NCBI GenBank assembly: GCA_944407095.1
Contig: OX097180.1
Coordinates: 434,001 to 498,000, forward strand
DNA length: 64,000 nucleotides
Source: Candidatus Enterousia intestinigallinarum
Lineage (GTDB): Bacteria; Pseudomonadota; Alphaproteobacteria; Rs-D84
Direction: 5' to 3'
This document shows positions 34,736 to 43,364 of this stretch, piece by piece (within the stretch, counting starts at the first letter, position 1; the number at the start of each line of letters is the position of its first letter). Position numbers and translations under genes: made by a program. Below the pieces are notes generated by a model, which was not told the origin of the DNA, did not search any database, and saw only the letters and a list, made by a program, of their open reading frames with translations.

Positions 34736-35461
34736 TTATCTATTTTCATCGTCGCGCATAAACAGCAAACTAGCTTCGAACAATCCCCACATCGGCAATG
34801 CCAGCAGTATTTGTGAAACAACATCTGGCGGTGTCAGCACGGCGGCCACCGTCACAATCAAAACTATTGCATAGCGACGCATTTTTACCGCACGTGCACG
34901 CGACAGTATTCCAACCCGGTTCAACAATACCAACACAAGCGGTAATTGGAACGCCAGTCCAAAAACCTTTAGCATACCGATTGAAAAAGACAGATAATCA
35001 GTTGCGGCCGGCATAATCACGGCGGGCACCGGTGCGGACTGGTTCATTTCTATAAAGAACCCAAAAACGAACGGAAACAATATATAAAACGCAAACGCAG
35101 CGCCACACAGGAACAAAATTGGCGACGCAATCAAAATCGGCCAAATAACACGCCGTTCCCCGCGATGCAACCCCGGTGCGATATATGCCCATATCTGCCA
35201 CAGGGCAAACGGCGTCGTCACGAACAGCGCGAACAAAACCGACAAAGAAAACCGAATCATCAGCCCGTCCGCCAAGCCGTTATACAATAACTCGCCATCG
35301 GGCCAAACGCGTAACAATGGCGTGGTCAATACCGTCTGCAGCCACGGCGACAAATACCACCCCGCAACCAGCGCAATCACAAACACAACAAACGTCCACA
35401 ATATGCGCCGACGTAATTCGGCAAAATGCTGTCCCAGGGTCATACGTGTTTTTGTTTTCAT
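34736..35461 (-). CDS. tatC: Sec-independent protein translocase TatC
   Basis: 241 residues, six membrane helices. TatC is the core receptor for twin-arginine signal peptides. The N-terminal FAELRRRILWTFVVFVIA, the family motif PFALWQIWAYIAPGLHRGER, FGLAFQLPLVLVLLNRVG and the C-terminal LTPPDVVSQILLALPMWGLF are diagnostic. It overlaps the tatB stop by four bases (ATGA), and its partner TatA is encoded about 10 kb away. Confidence 0.97.
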   Translation of the reverse strand: MKTKTRMTLGQHFAELRRRILWTFVVFVIALVAGWYLSPWLQTVLTTPLLRVWPDGELLYNGLADGLMIRFSLSVLFALFVTTPFALWQIWAYIAPGLHRGERRVIWPILIASPILFLCGAAFAFYILFPFVFGFFIEMNQSAPVPAVIMPAATDYLSFSIGMLKVFGLAFQLPLVLVLLNRVGILSRARAVKMRRYAIVLIVTVAAVLTPPDVVSQILLALPMWGLFEASLLFMRDDENR

Positions 35462-35793
35462 TTACGTTTGCCCCCCGCTTTTTTAGTTTTTGTCGTTGTG
35501 CGCGTTACAACACGACCGGCTTTTTTGCCTGTCTTTTTTTTCATCCCCAATGGTTCTGATATTCCGTCCAACATATCCGCCGTTGTTGTGCGAATTAAAT
35601 CGTCAATGGGCTTTTCCAGGTCGATTTGTTGACGTATTTGTTCGGACGCATCGGTTATTTTCCAAACCAATTTGCGCACAAAAGTTACCACAGACGCCAA
35701 AAATCGCGCCACATCTGGCCATAACCGTGCCGGTATTACCAAAACACCGACCAATAAAATTACTAAAAATTCGGCCCAACTGATTCCAAACAT
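35458..35793 (-). CDS. tatB: Sec-independent protein translocase TatB
   Basis: 111 residues. One N-terminal membrane helix (MFGISWAEFLVILLVGVLVI) with the SWxE motif, an amphipathic helix (PDVARFLASVVTFVRKLVWK) and a long charged tail ending in a Lys/Thr-rich stretch (TRTTTKTKKAGGKRK). TatB lacks the FG motif of TatA at the hinge (here PARLWP), which favours TatB. It overlaps tatC by four bases and is two bases downstream of the nrnA/lolA frame. Confidence 0.9.
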   Translation of the reverse strand: MFGISWAEFLVILLVGVLVIPARLWPDVARFLASVVTFVRKLVWKITDASEQIRQQIDLEKPIDDLIRTTTADMLDGISEPLGMKKKTGKKAGRVVTRTTTKTKKAGGKRK

Positions 35794-35795
35794 AT

Positions 35796-36410
35796 TTAAT
35801 CATAAAATGAGTCACCGCCACTGGTGCTGACCGTCTTGTGACGCTGAATCTGAAAATAGTCCGACGGAAAATCCGTTTTTGTACGTAAATCATAAAACGC
35901 GACATCTGTTTTGGCGCCCGTCGCATCTATCACTGTCCAAGAATTCAATTTCACCGGATTCTTGTCAAACACGACGGTCATATTCCCAATTCCTTCCTGG
36001 CCGCGCAAGTTCATTTTCAATGAAAAAGTATTATCCATATCGGCGGTATCAACAACATTTATATCTGCATTGCGCAAATCTATATTTTCACGAATAAGTA
36101 TGCCGGCTGGCGTGCTGGTCAATGGCACCGTTGTAATCTGATCCAACGACCGGTCAAAGAAATACAAATCCCGCCCGTCGGAAATCAACTGTACCGGCAT
36201 ATTATCATAATCCAAACGTACACGTCCGGGTCGCAGCATCGCAAATGTGCCACGTTCCTGATTACCATTGGCGGTTTGTACAAACGTACCCTGTAATCCA
36301 GTTATGGAATTCAAATATTTTTCTGCCGCAGAAACCAATGTCGCGTCCGTTGCGGCCGTGGCCACACCGCACATCATAATTCCGACAAATGCGGATAATA
36401 TTTTTCTCAT
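35796..36410 (-). CDS. lolA: Outer-membrane lipoprotein carrier protein LolA (internal start of the fused frame)
   Basis: 204 residues. LolA is the periplasmic chaperone that moves lipoproteins from LolCDE to the outer membrane. Signal peptide residues 1-21, then YLNSITGLQGTFVQTANGN, RGTFAMLRPGRVRLDYDN, LISDGRDLYFFDRSLDQITT and LTSTPAGILIRENIDL, the LolA pattern. The ATG at 36410 has GGGGGGCGAA just upstream, a good ribosome-binding site inside the nrnA frame. LolA needs a free N-terminal signal peptide, so this start must be used in vivo. It is the natural neighbour of tatB and tatC in an export-related group. Confidence 0.88.
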   Translation of the reverse strand: MRKILSAFVGIMMCGVATAATDATLVSAAEKYLNSITGLQGTFVQTANGNQERGTFAMLRPGRVRLDYDNMPVQLISDGRDLYFFDRSLDQITTVPLTSTPAGILIRENIDLRNADINVVDTADMDNTFSLKMNLRGQEGIGNMTVVFDKNPVKLNSWTVIDATGAKTDVAFYDLRTKTDFPSDYFQIQRHKTVSTSGGDSFYD

Positions 36411-37364
36411 TTCGCCCCCCCTGAATAATTCTAAAACCCGCGCGCGCACATTATCCAACGAATCGTGCACAACAGCGCCAGCTGCATATACGTGGCCACC
36501 ACCACCCAGTGCCGCCGCAATTTCATTTACCGGCTGTGTCTTGCTACGCAATGATACGCCCGTTTGATTTTCCTTTTGCCGCTTTAGCAGCACGATGTAT
36601 TCAACACCCTTTATTTGCCCCAGCAAAGATAAAACCGTTTCACCGCGCCCGTCCAGTTTTTTATAATCCTTGGCATCAATGGTGGCCAGCGCCACGCGCC
36701 CACGATAGAAAAATTCCGTACGTGATGCAACCGCCGCTTCGGTCAAAACGGTCTTGCGCGGTTTGTTGTTCAACAAATTAGACACGTGTTCTATACTAAC
36801 GCCCTCATCCACTAATTGCGCCATAATGCGTAACGCCGCCCCACGGCGTGCATATTTGAAAAATCCAGTATCCGTCAGTATGGATATTGCAATCAGTTCA
36901 TCAACAGCATTGTCACGCGTCCACTTTAATTTTTTTGCAATATTAAAAATAATTTCACCAACGGCAGCCGCATCAGTATCGTTCAGACACACATCGCCAA
37001 TCGTATCGTCGTTTTTATGGTGGTCTATTTCTATTACACAGGCGGCGGATTCAACGGCCGGCATAATACCACCAATATGGTTTTTTGCACCATAATCCAA
37101 TAACAGAACCAAATCGAACGGACGCGTTAAATCCACACGTCCATAAAAATGCATATGTTCCCGCAACGGCACGTTATCCAACATATCCGGCACATTGCCA
37201 TCATAAACACACAGTGCATCTATACCGAAGTTCAGTTTTATCAGCCGCGCCAGTGCCAGCACCGAACACATCGCGTCACCATCCGGATTTTTATGTCCGG
37301 CAATCAGTATTGTGCGTGCACCACTAACTTTTTCGACAAAAATGTTTATATCGTCCGTTTTCAT
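35796..37364 (-). CDS. DHH phosphoesterase (NrnA-like) fused in frame to LolA
   Basis: A single frame of 522 residues. Residues 1-317 are a complete NrnA-type DHH/DHHA1 protein, which degrades nano-RNAs and 3'-phosphoadenosine-5'-phosphate: HKNPDGDAMCS, LLDYGAKNHIGG, EIDHHKND and GGGGHVYAAGAVV. The frame then continues without a stop into a full LolA precursor, beginning at Met319 with signal peptide MRKILSAFVGIMMCGVATA. A signal peptide inside a soluble enzyme makes a functional fusion doubtful; an internal ribosome-binding site lies at the junction. See the lolA entry. Either both proteins are made separately, or a stop was lost. The frame follows recJ by two bases. Confidence 0.85.
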   Translation of the reverse strand: MKTDDINIFVEKVSGARTILIAGHKNPDGDAMCSVLALARLIKLNFGIDALCVYDGNVPDMLDNVPLREHMHFYGRVDLTRPFDLVLLLDYGAKNHIGGIMPAVESAACVIEIDHHKNDDTIGDVCLNDTDAAAVGEIIFNIAKKLKWTRDNAVDELIAISILTDTGFFKYARRGAALRIMAQLVDEGVSIEHVSNLLNNKPRKTVLTEAAVASRTEFFYRGRVALATIDAKDYKKLDGRGETVLSLLGQIKGVEYIVLLKRQKENQTGVSLRSKTQPVNEIAAALGGGGHVYAAGAVVHDSLDNVRARVLELFRGGEMRKILSAFVGIMMCGVATAATDATLVSAAEKYLNSITGLQGTFVQTANGNQERGTFAMLRPGRVRLDYDNMPVQLISDGRDLYFFDRSLDQITTVPLTSTPAGILIRENIDLRNADINVVDTADMDNTFSLKMNLRGQEGIGNMTVVFDKNPVKLNSWTVIDATGAKTDVAFYDLRTKTDFPSDYFQIQRHKTVSTSGGDSFYD

Positions 37365-37366
37365 AT

Positions 37367-39130
37367 TTATATCGCAATATCTTCCAGAAAGAACTGTGCG
37401 CTGATATGCCCGTTGTATTCGTTTTCCTTTAATTTGCCCAACAACATTATTTTAGTGTTTGCATTTGCATCGTCCAGCAAAAAATCACCGACCGGCGTTC
37501 CGACCAGATTAAATCCGACAAAGGCCAACTGTGTCCCCGCACTGGTTGCGACACTGCCACGCAGATGCGCCCCGCCACCCATTGTCGTTGCAAAACGTAA
37601 TGTCGCACCGTTCAAAATCAGTGTCGGTTCGGGATTACCCTGGCCAAACGGTGCCAACGCATTTAATTTGTTCACCAGTTTCAGCGTCGCCCCACCCGCG
37701 TCCATTTCCGCATCGGCAACAATTTCGCGATGCGGCATAACGCCGTTTAACTGCATACGAACGGCCTGTTCCAGAAATTCACAAAATTTCTCTTCATTTT
37801 CGGCCGACAAAGAAAATCCCGCCGCGGCCGCGTGACCGCCACCTTCGGACACGATTCCGGCGGCCAATGCATCGTGTATAATATGCCCCAAATCAACGCC
37901 GGGTATCGAACGACCGGAACCATTTATAACCCCGTCCGACCGCGTTGCGACACACGACGGCAGATTATATTTATCCTTCAGCCGGCCGGCAATTATCCCC
38001 ATTACCCCACCGTGCCAGTTATCGCCACAGACAAACAAACTGCACCGACCGGCATCACAACACTTTTGTGCCATATCACCCGCCGCAACCATAATGGCGT
38101 TTTGTATGTCTATTCTATCCTGGTTCATCTGATGCAGTTTATGCGCCAAATCATTTGCAATCAGCGGATTGTCCGTCAACAGCAATTCCAATGCTGGTGC
38201 CGCCGAATCCAAACGTCCCGCCGCATTCAAACGTGGCCCCAATGCAAATCCCGCGGCATAAACGGACGGCTTTTTAATTCCGGCCACATCCATCAGCGTC
38301 CGCAGCCCCAAGTTATTACGCAGTCCCAAAACTTTTAGCCCCGTTGCAACAAACGCCCGGTTCAATCCAACCAGTGGCATAGTGTCACAAATTGTCCCCA
38401 ACGCGACCAAATCCAGGTAATTCATCGGGTTTGTGTCGGCAATGCGTCGCGCCATATCGTCCGACACGTCACGCGCACGCAGTTCACGCCGCGTCGCGAC
38501 CAATGTCAGGAACGCAACCCCCACCCCCGCCAGATATGACAGCCCCGACGTGTCGTCCGCACGTTTGGGATTTACAACCGCATCCGCCGTCGGCAATACC
38601 GCATCTGGCGAATGATGATCCGTAACAACAACGCGCAGCCCCAATGACTTTGCGTATGCAACCTCTGCCACGCCGCTGATACCGCAATCGACGGTTATTA
38701 TCAGACGTGCCCCACCCCGCGCGATTTCATCAATCGCCCCGGTGTTCAGGCCGTATCCTTCACCTTCGCGCGTTGGCAAATGCCAAACCACGTCGGCACC
38801 AATAGAACGCAAATATTTAACAAATATTGCCGTAGATGTTATGCCATCAACGTCATAGTCGCCATAAATCGCAATTTTGTCATTATTTAGTATGCTGTCT
38901 GCTATTATTTTTGCGGCCACGTCCATATCACGCATAACAGACGGGTTTGGCATATAATCCTTTATACAGGGATTCAAGAATTTTTCCATTGCCGCCATAT
39001 CAGTCACACCACGACTGATTAAAATTTTCTGTACCAAATTATCCGCATTACTTGGACTGTTATCATCACCAGGATACGTCGCCACCGCCCATACCTGGCC
39101 CAGGATGGACTTTTCTACTACCTTTCTCAC
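37367..39130 (-). CDS. recJ: Single-stranded-DNA-specific exonuclease RecJ
   Basis: 587 residues, 5'-3' ssDNA exonuclease in recombination and mismatch repair. The DHH phosphoesterase motifs are IYGDYDVDGITSTAIF, HLPTREGEGYGLN, ITVDCGISG and TDHHSPDAVLP; the DHHA1 domain has SEGGGHAAAAGFSL, and a C-terminal OB-like domain ends the protein. The start codon is GTG at 39130. The frame ends two bases before nrnA/lolA, so two DHH-family genes lie side by side. Confidence 0.95.
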   Translation of the reverse strand: MRKVVEKSILGQVWAVATYPGDDNSPSNADNLVQKILISRGVTDMAAMEKFLNPCIKDYMPNPSVMRDMDVAAKIIADSILNNDKIAIYGDYDVDGITSTAIFVKYLRSIGADVVWHLPTREGEGYGLNTGAIDEIARGGARLIITVDCGISGVAEVAYAKSLGLRVVVTDHHSPDAVLPTADAVVNPKRADDTSGLSYLAGVGVAFLTLVATRRELRARDVSDDMARRIADTNPMNYLDLVALGTICDTMPLVGLNRAFVATGLKVLGLRNNLGLRTLMDVAGIKKPSVYAAGFALGPRLNAAGRLDSAAPALELLLTDNPLIANDLAHKLHQMNQDRIDIQNAIMVAAGDMAQKCCDAGRCSLFVCGDNWHGGVMGIIAGRLKDKYNLPSCVATRSDGVINGSGRSIPGVDLGHIIHDALAAGIVSEGGGHAAAAGFSLSAENEEKFCEFLEQAVRMQLNGVMPHREIVADAEMDAGGATLKLVNKLNALAPFGQGNPEPTLILNGATLRFATTMGGGAHLRGSVATSAGTQLAFVGFNLVGTPVGDFLLDDANANTKIMLLGKLKENEYNGHISAQFFLEDIAI

Positions 39131-39173
39131 GCTGCACTCTTTTATTTATTATCAAAATAATTATAATCAAAAA

Positions 39174-40799
39174 TTATTCAAATAGCAACGGCAGTATGCT
39201 ATCAAGAATTTTTCCCGTTGTCGGTACGGCGTTCCACGCCGCGGTACGCAGCCCAAATGAATCTTCGGTTCCGTGCGGTTCATCCAAAATAACTAATATA
39301 GTGTACTGTGGGGCGGATACCGGGAAAATACCCGCAAATGCAGTCAGGTTCTTTTTATGATTTATTTTTCCATTTTCATATTTTTCCGCGGTTGCAGTTT
39401 TTCCACCTATTTGAATGCCGGCAACACGCGCCTTGCGTCCCCCAGTTTCTTCGGCAATTTGAAACATAACCTGGCGCAGGCGTGCCGATATATCATCGGA
39501 CAGCACACGTTCACCGCTTATGGGTCCAACACCGCGCTTCAATAAAGTCGGATAAATATAAATGCCACCATTTGTCATCGCATTTACCGCCAGCAACAAA
39601 TGCATCGGTGTTACGGAAATACCGTGTCCAAACGACAGCGTCGCCCGTTCAACAGGCCCCCACTTTGCCGGCATCAGCGGCCGTTCGGTCGTACCGAATT
39701 CTAAATCCAACGCTTCGTCCAGATGCAGACGATGGAAAAATTCCTCTTGCGTGCCGTCTGGTAAATCCAGCGCAATCTGTGCACTGCCAGCATTACACGA
39801 ATGCAACATAATTTCTTCTATGGTCAGGTTCGGACGTGGCGGCTTAAAACTGCGCACATCACTGATACGTGCGGCAACACGACCAAATTTATCCTTTATT
39901 TCAAACGGCTTTGCCACATAGTATTCTTTGTCTATGCCATTTTCCATCGCCATTGCGGTATTGAAAATTTTGAATATAGACCCCATTTCAAACACACCGC
40001 GCAATGGCATAAACAAGCGATTGGACGCCGGATCCATATTTATATTTTCCGGGTCAAAATCCGGCAGCGACACCATCGCAATCATTTCACCAGTGCGCGA
40101 ATTCATCAACAATCCCATCGCAGCACGCGCCTGATACTTCTGCATTGCCATAGTCAGTTGTTCATAAAACACCGATTGGATTCGTGCATCCAGTGATAAC
40201 TGCAACGGATCAGTATTTTCACGCAGGTAATCGTCATATATGCGTTCGGCCCCCTCCAGCCCGTATCCGTCGCGTCCAACAAAACCAACCACGTGCGAAA
40301 ACAATCTGCGCTTTGGATAGCGGCGCTTTTGTTCCGATTCGATTTCTAATCCGGGCTGTTTAGCACTTTCCACCACATCGCGTTGTGAATCAGACGCATA
40401 TTTTTTTACATATATAAACTTACGCGATGAATTTACCAAATCCAACGCCTGACTCAATGTGTACTCATACGGCAAAATCTGGTGAATTATCTGTGCGACT
40501 GTGTCACGATTTTTAACATACGGTGGCCGCAACGTAATATGACCGGACATAATATTTTTTGCCAAGATATCACCGTTTCTGTCGACAATATCCGCACGTT
40601 GTGCCAACCACGCCCCATCTGCACCCGCACGACGCGCGCGGTCTGTCCCCTCAATCCCCAGCATCAGTGTACGTCCGACGAACAGGACAAACGCCGCCAC
40701 AAAAACATAATACACGACACGCATACGCCGGCGACCGCGCTTGTCACCAGACGCACTGAAAAAACCGTGTTTGAAAATATCCCTGCCGATTTCGAACAT
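39174..40799 (-). CDS. ftsI: Peptidoglycan D,D-transpeptidase FtsI (PBP3)
   Basis: 541 residues. Septal transpeptidase of the divisome. One membrane helix (VYYVFVAAFVLFVGRTLML) follows a basic cytosolic N-terminus, then the dimerisation domain (AQRADIVDRNGDILA) and the transpeptidase domain: SxxK as MGSIFKIFN at ~277, SxN as HSCNAG and, in place of KTG, KTA (GGKTATAEK, ~490). Length is typical. It sits four bases after ftsL and before recJ. Confidence 0.93.
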   Translation of the reverse strand: MFEIGRDIFKHGFFSASGDKRGRRRMRVVYYVFVAAFVLFVGRTLMLGIEGTDRARRAGADGAWLAQRADIVDRNGDILAKNIMSGHITLRPPYVKNRDTVAQIIHQILPYEYTLSQALDLVNSSRKFIYVKKYASDSQRDVVESAKQPGLEIESEQKRRYPKRRLFSHVVGFVGRDGYGLEGAERIYDDYLRENTDPLQLSLDARIQSVFYEQLTMAMQKYQARAAMGLLMNSRTGEMIAMVSLPDFDPENINMDPASNRLFMPLRGVFEMGSIFKIFNTAMAMENGIDKEYYVAKPFEIKDKFGRVAARISDVRSFKPPRPNLTIEEIMLHSCNAGSAQIALDLPDGTQEEFFHRLHLDEALDLEFGTTERPLMPAKWGPVERATLSFGHGISVTPMHLLLAVNAMTNGGIYIYPTLLKRGVGPISGERVLSDDISARLRQVMFQIAEETGGRKARVAGIQIGGKTATAEKYENGKINHKKNLTAFAGIFPVSAPQYTILVILDEPHGTEDSFGLRTAAWNAVPTTGKILDSILPLLFE

Positions 40800-40802
40800 A
40801 TG

Positions 40803-41105
40803 TTATTGTTGCGCCGTTTCTTCCCTGGTTGGTAAATCATAGACCGATACGTGTTTATGAAAACTTATAACCTCTGCCCGTGGATAGACACTGGTCACCA
40901 AATTGCGCAAAATTTCCGGCCGAACATAGGACGCAAAGTCCGCCTGGGCAACGGCGATATCTTGTTGGGTCTGGACAATGGACGTGCGAACACGATTTCG
41001 CATCTTGTTCTGGGTGCGATAGCATACCTGTAATACGGCGGACAACATAAATACCAAGCACAATGCCCAAAAACCGATATAAAACATTTTTTTTGCTTCG
41101 CCCAT
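40803..41105 (-). CDS. Probable cell-division protein FtsL
   Basis: 100 residues. A short cytosolic N-terminus, one membrane helix (FYIGFWALCLVFMLSAVLQV) and a periplasmic coiled coil (QTQQDIAVAQADFASYV) form the FtsL layout. It directly precedes ftsI, the normal position for FtsL. Sequence identity in FtsL is always low, so the call relies on topology and context. The ATG at 41105 is preferred over the GTG five codons upstream. Confidence 0.7.
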   Translation of the reverse strand: MGEAKKMFYIGFWALCLVFMLSAVLQVCYRTQNKMRNRVRTSIVQTQQDIAVAQADFASYVRPEILRNLVTSVYPRAEVISFHKHVSVYDLPTREETAQQ

Positions 41106-41143
41106 ATATCCCGCACCCACTGTTGTTTATCATAGTAATGTTA

Positions 41144-41506
41144 TCACAAATTCTGTAAAAAACTAATCATAGAATTTACCCCACCCAATCGCCCTGTTCC
41201 CAGATTCAGTTGCAGGCCGGCAAATTCATCCCCCAGGTTCATTTTTTTTATCTCGTCCGGCGTTTTACCGTCAACCATAGCGGTAATAATTGCAACGATT
41301 CCACGTACCAATGCCGAATCGGCGCGCCCGTAAAAACGGTTCCCGTCACGGCAAATCTGCACCCAGGATGCACACCCCACAATATCACTGCATACGGCCG
41401 AATCTGGCACGGGCGGCATATGCGCACCAAAATCCATAACAATTTCTAACTTTTCGGCCGCATCATCTGTCATAGACAATATTCGTTTCATTTCCGCATA
41501 CGTCAT
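41144..41506 (-). CDS. sufE: Cysteine desulfuration protein SufE
   Basis: 120 residues. SufE takes the sulfane sulfur from SufS and passes it to the SufB scaffold. DFGAHMPPVPDSAV, then the active-site segment DIVGCASWVQI with Cys, and the end-motif PDEIKKMNLGDEFAGLQLNL are typical. The ATG at 41506 is five bases beyond the sufT stop; a longer upstream frame would overlap sufT. The gene lies in the order sufS-sufT-sufE. Confidence 0.93.
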   Translation of the reverse strand: MTYAEMKRILSMTDDAAEKLEIVMDFGAHMPPVPDSAVCSDIVGCASWVQICRDGNRFYGRADSALVRGIVAIITAMVDGKTPDEIKKMNLGDEFAGLQLNLGTGRLGGVNSMISFLQNL

Positions 41507-41511
41507 TACGA

Positions 41512-41826
41512 TTACCACCCCTGCTCTGTTAAATCCAGTTCCAGCCGCGCCGCATCGGACATACGCGATAAATCCCACGGCGGATCCCACACCAGGTCAA
41601 CACGCACATCACGCCCCCCAGAAATTGCAGCGACAGTATCGTGAACCTGTTGCAACAAATCTTCCATCATCGGACAAGTGGGACTGGTGAACGTCATAGT
41701 TATAATGACATCAGATTCATTGATAGCAATATCATATATCAATCCCAAATCCCATATATTTACCGGTATTTCCGGATCATACACAGATTGCAAAACTTCA
41801 ATAATGTTTTCCCGTGTCAGTTCCAT
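41512..41826 (-). CDS. sufT: Fe-S assembly protein SufT (MIP18/DUF59 family)
   Basis: 104 residues. It helps mature Fe-S proteins, especially under high demand. DPEIPVNIWDLGLIYDIAI, ITMTFTSPTCPMMEDLL (with the conserved Cys) and RVDLVWDPPWDLSRMSDAAR are the family blocks. It starts two bases after the sufS stop and is separated from sufE by five bases. Confidence 0.95.
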   Translation of the reverse strand: MELTRENIIEVLQSVYDPEIPVNIWDLGLIYDIAINESDVIITMTFTSPTCPMMEDLLQQVHDTVAAISGGRDVRVDLVWDPPWDLSRMSDAARLELDLTEQGW

Positions 41827-41828
41827 TG

Positions 41829-42968
41829 TTATTTAACCACACTTTCTATTATATCCGCGGCACGAACAACATCACCCATAGTATTCATCGATCCAACAGA
41901 AATACGTGCCGTACCATCCAATTTCAATACCCGGTGTATCCAACTGGCGCACATATTGCCAACCCGCAGGCATACCCCACGCGCCCCAACCAACGCCCCG
42001 AAGTCCAATATATGCATATCTGGAACATAAAAAGTCAACAACGTTGAATCACGCGGTGTTATAACACGAATACGGGGATTTTTGACAAATCTGTCATATA
42101 AATATTTTATTAAATTCAAATCAGGCCGATTCGCGACCAGATAATCTATGGCCGCCGGCAATCCAATAATTTGTGTCACGGGCAACGTGCCGGCTTCAAA
42201 CTTGGCCGGTGCCGGTTCCCACTGAAAAGCGACATTATGTTCAATGGCGCTGCCCGTTATTTTCGCAATCATTCCGCCACCAAACTTATCTGGGCTTATC
42301 CACCGTTCTGGATTTTTTATATACATAATTCCCAAACCAGTGTCTGCCCCAATTTTATGCGCCGAAAAGCACATAAAATCACAATCCCATTTTTGAACAT
42401 CAATTTCGCTATGTACAACATATTGCGCCGCATCCACAACTGTTATAACATCCGGATTTTTTTTACGTGCCGCAGCAACCAATCCGGCAACATCTTGGGG
42501 AATTCCCATAACATTTGACATAGCAGTTATAACAAAGACATCCGCATACTGCATATTCGAACACATCAAATTGTACTGTGCATCCATTGGACACAGAACA
42601 ATATTGCACGAATCAGAATCATATAACAGCTCGAACGGCAAACGCGCACTGTGATGATCTAAATCGGACACCATCACAATTTTATTTTTTAATCCCGTTC
42701 CACACACTTTATCATTTATTATATGAGCAATTCTGTTCATACCATCTGTTGTTCCAGCGGTAAAAACAACCTGTTCCGGTTTTGCATTTATAAATCGCGC
42801 AACACGCGCACGTGCATTTGCAACCAAATTATCAACATTACTGGCACGTGCACAAATACCCCGCCCGGCGTTAGCATACGATTCGTGCAAAAAATCCATC
42901 TCTGCCTTTATTACTGATTCAGGTTTCAATGCCGACGCGGCCGTATCTAAGTATATGATATTATTCAT
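41829..42968 (-). CDS. sufS: Cysteine desulfurase SufS-like
   Basis: 379 residues, PLP-dependent class V aminotransferase fold that removes sulfur from cysteine. YLDTAASALKP at the start, ANAGRGICARASNV, FTAGTTDGMNRIA, VSDLDHHSARLPF, the PLP lysine in CFSAHKIGADTGLGI and the catalytic Cys in RVGNMCASW are visible. It is about 25 residues shorter than typical SufS and diverges at several motifs. The start ATG at 42968 begins the family homology. It heads a long minus-strand run. An open extension upstream overlaps the trxA gene on the other strand and is not used. Confidence 0.92.
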   Translation of the reverse strand: MNNIIYLDTAASALKPESVIKAEMDFLHESYANAGRGICARASNVDNLVANARARVARFINAKPEQVVFTAGTTDGMNRIAHIINDKVCGTGLKNKIVMVSDLDHHSARLPFELLYDSDSCNIVLCPMDAQYNLMCSNMQYADVFVITAMSNVMGIPQDVAGLVAAARKKNPDVITVVDAAQYVVHSEIDVQKWDCDFMCFSAHKIGADTGLGIMYIKNPERWISPDKFGGGMIAKITGSAIEHNVAFQWEPAPAKFEAGTLPVTQIIGLPAAIDYLVANRPDLNLIKYLYDRFVKNPRIRVITPRDSTLLTFYVPDMHILDFGALVGARGVCLRVGNMCASWIHRVLKLDGTARISVGSMNTMGDVVRAADIIESVVK

Positions 42969-43041
42969 TTTATGTTTTCTCTTGCATTTTGTGGCGATTA
43001 TAATACACTCCTGAAAAATATCAACAAGGAAGGAGTTAAAG

Positions 43042-43362
43042 ATGGCTTTGGAACACGCAAATGACGCAACATTTGAATCGCTGACAGGTTCTGGTTTGGC
43101 GTTGGTTGATTTCTGGGCACCTTGGTGCGGTCCGTGCCGTATGTTTGGGCCTATCTTTGAATCGACGTCCGAAAAAATTCCAGATGTCAAATTCATCAAA
43201 TTTGAAATTGACGAATCAAACCGACGTACACCGGCGAAGTTCGGCATACGCAGTATCCCAAGTGTTCTGGCGTTCCGTAACGGTGAATTGGTTGAGGCAC
43301 GCACAGGCCTGATGGATGAAGAAACTCTTATGGATTGGATACGTGAACTAAAAGGATCCTAA
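43042..43362 (+). CDS. trxA: Thioredoxin
   Basis: 106 residues. Cytosolic thioredoxin fold with the active site FWAPWCGPCRMF (Cys residues at ~31 and ~34), FIKFEIDES, IRSIPSVLAFRNGEL with cis-Pro. AAGGAGTTAAAG precedes the ATG. It is followed by dksA with a two-base gap. Cys-reducing capacity would serve Fe-S assembly and the Cys-rich exported proteins indirectly. Confidence 0.95.
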   Translation: MALEHANDATFESLTGSGLALVDFWAPWCGPCRMFGPIFESTSEKIPDVKFIKFEIDESNRRTPAKFGIRSIPSVLAFRNGELVEARTGLMDEETLMDWIRELKGS

Positions 43363-43364
43363 AG

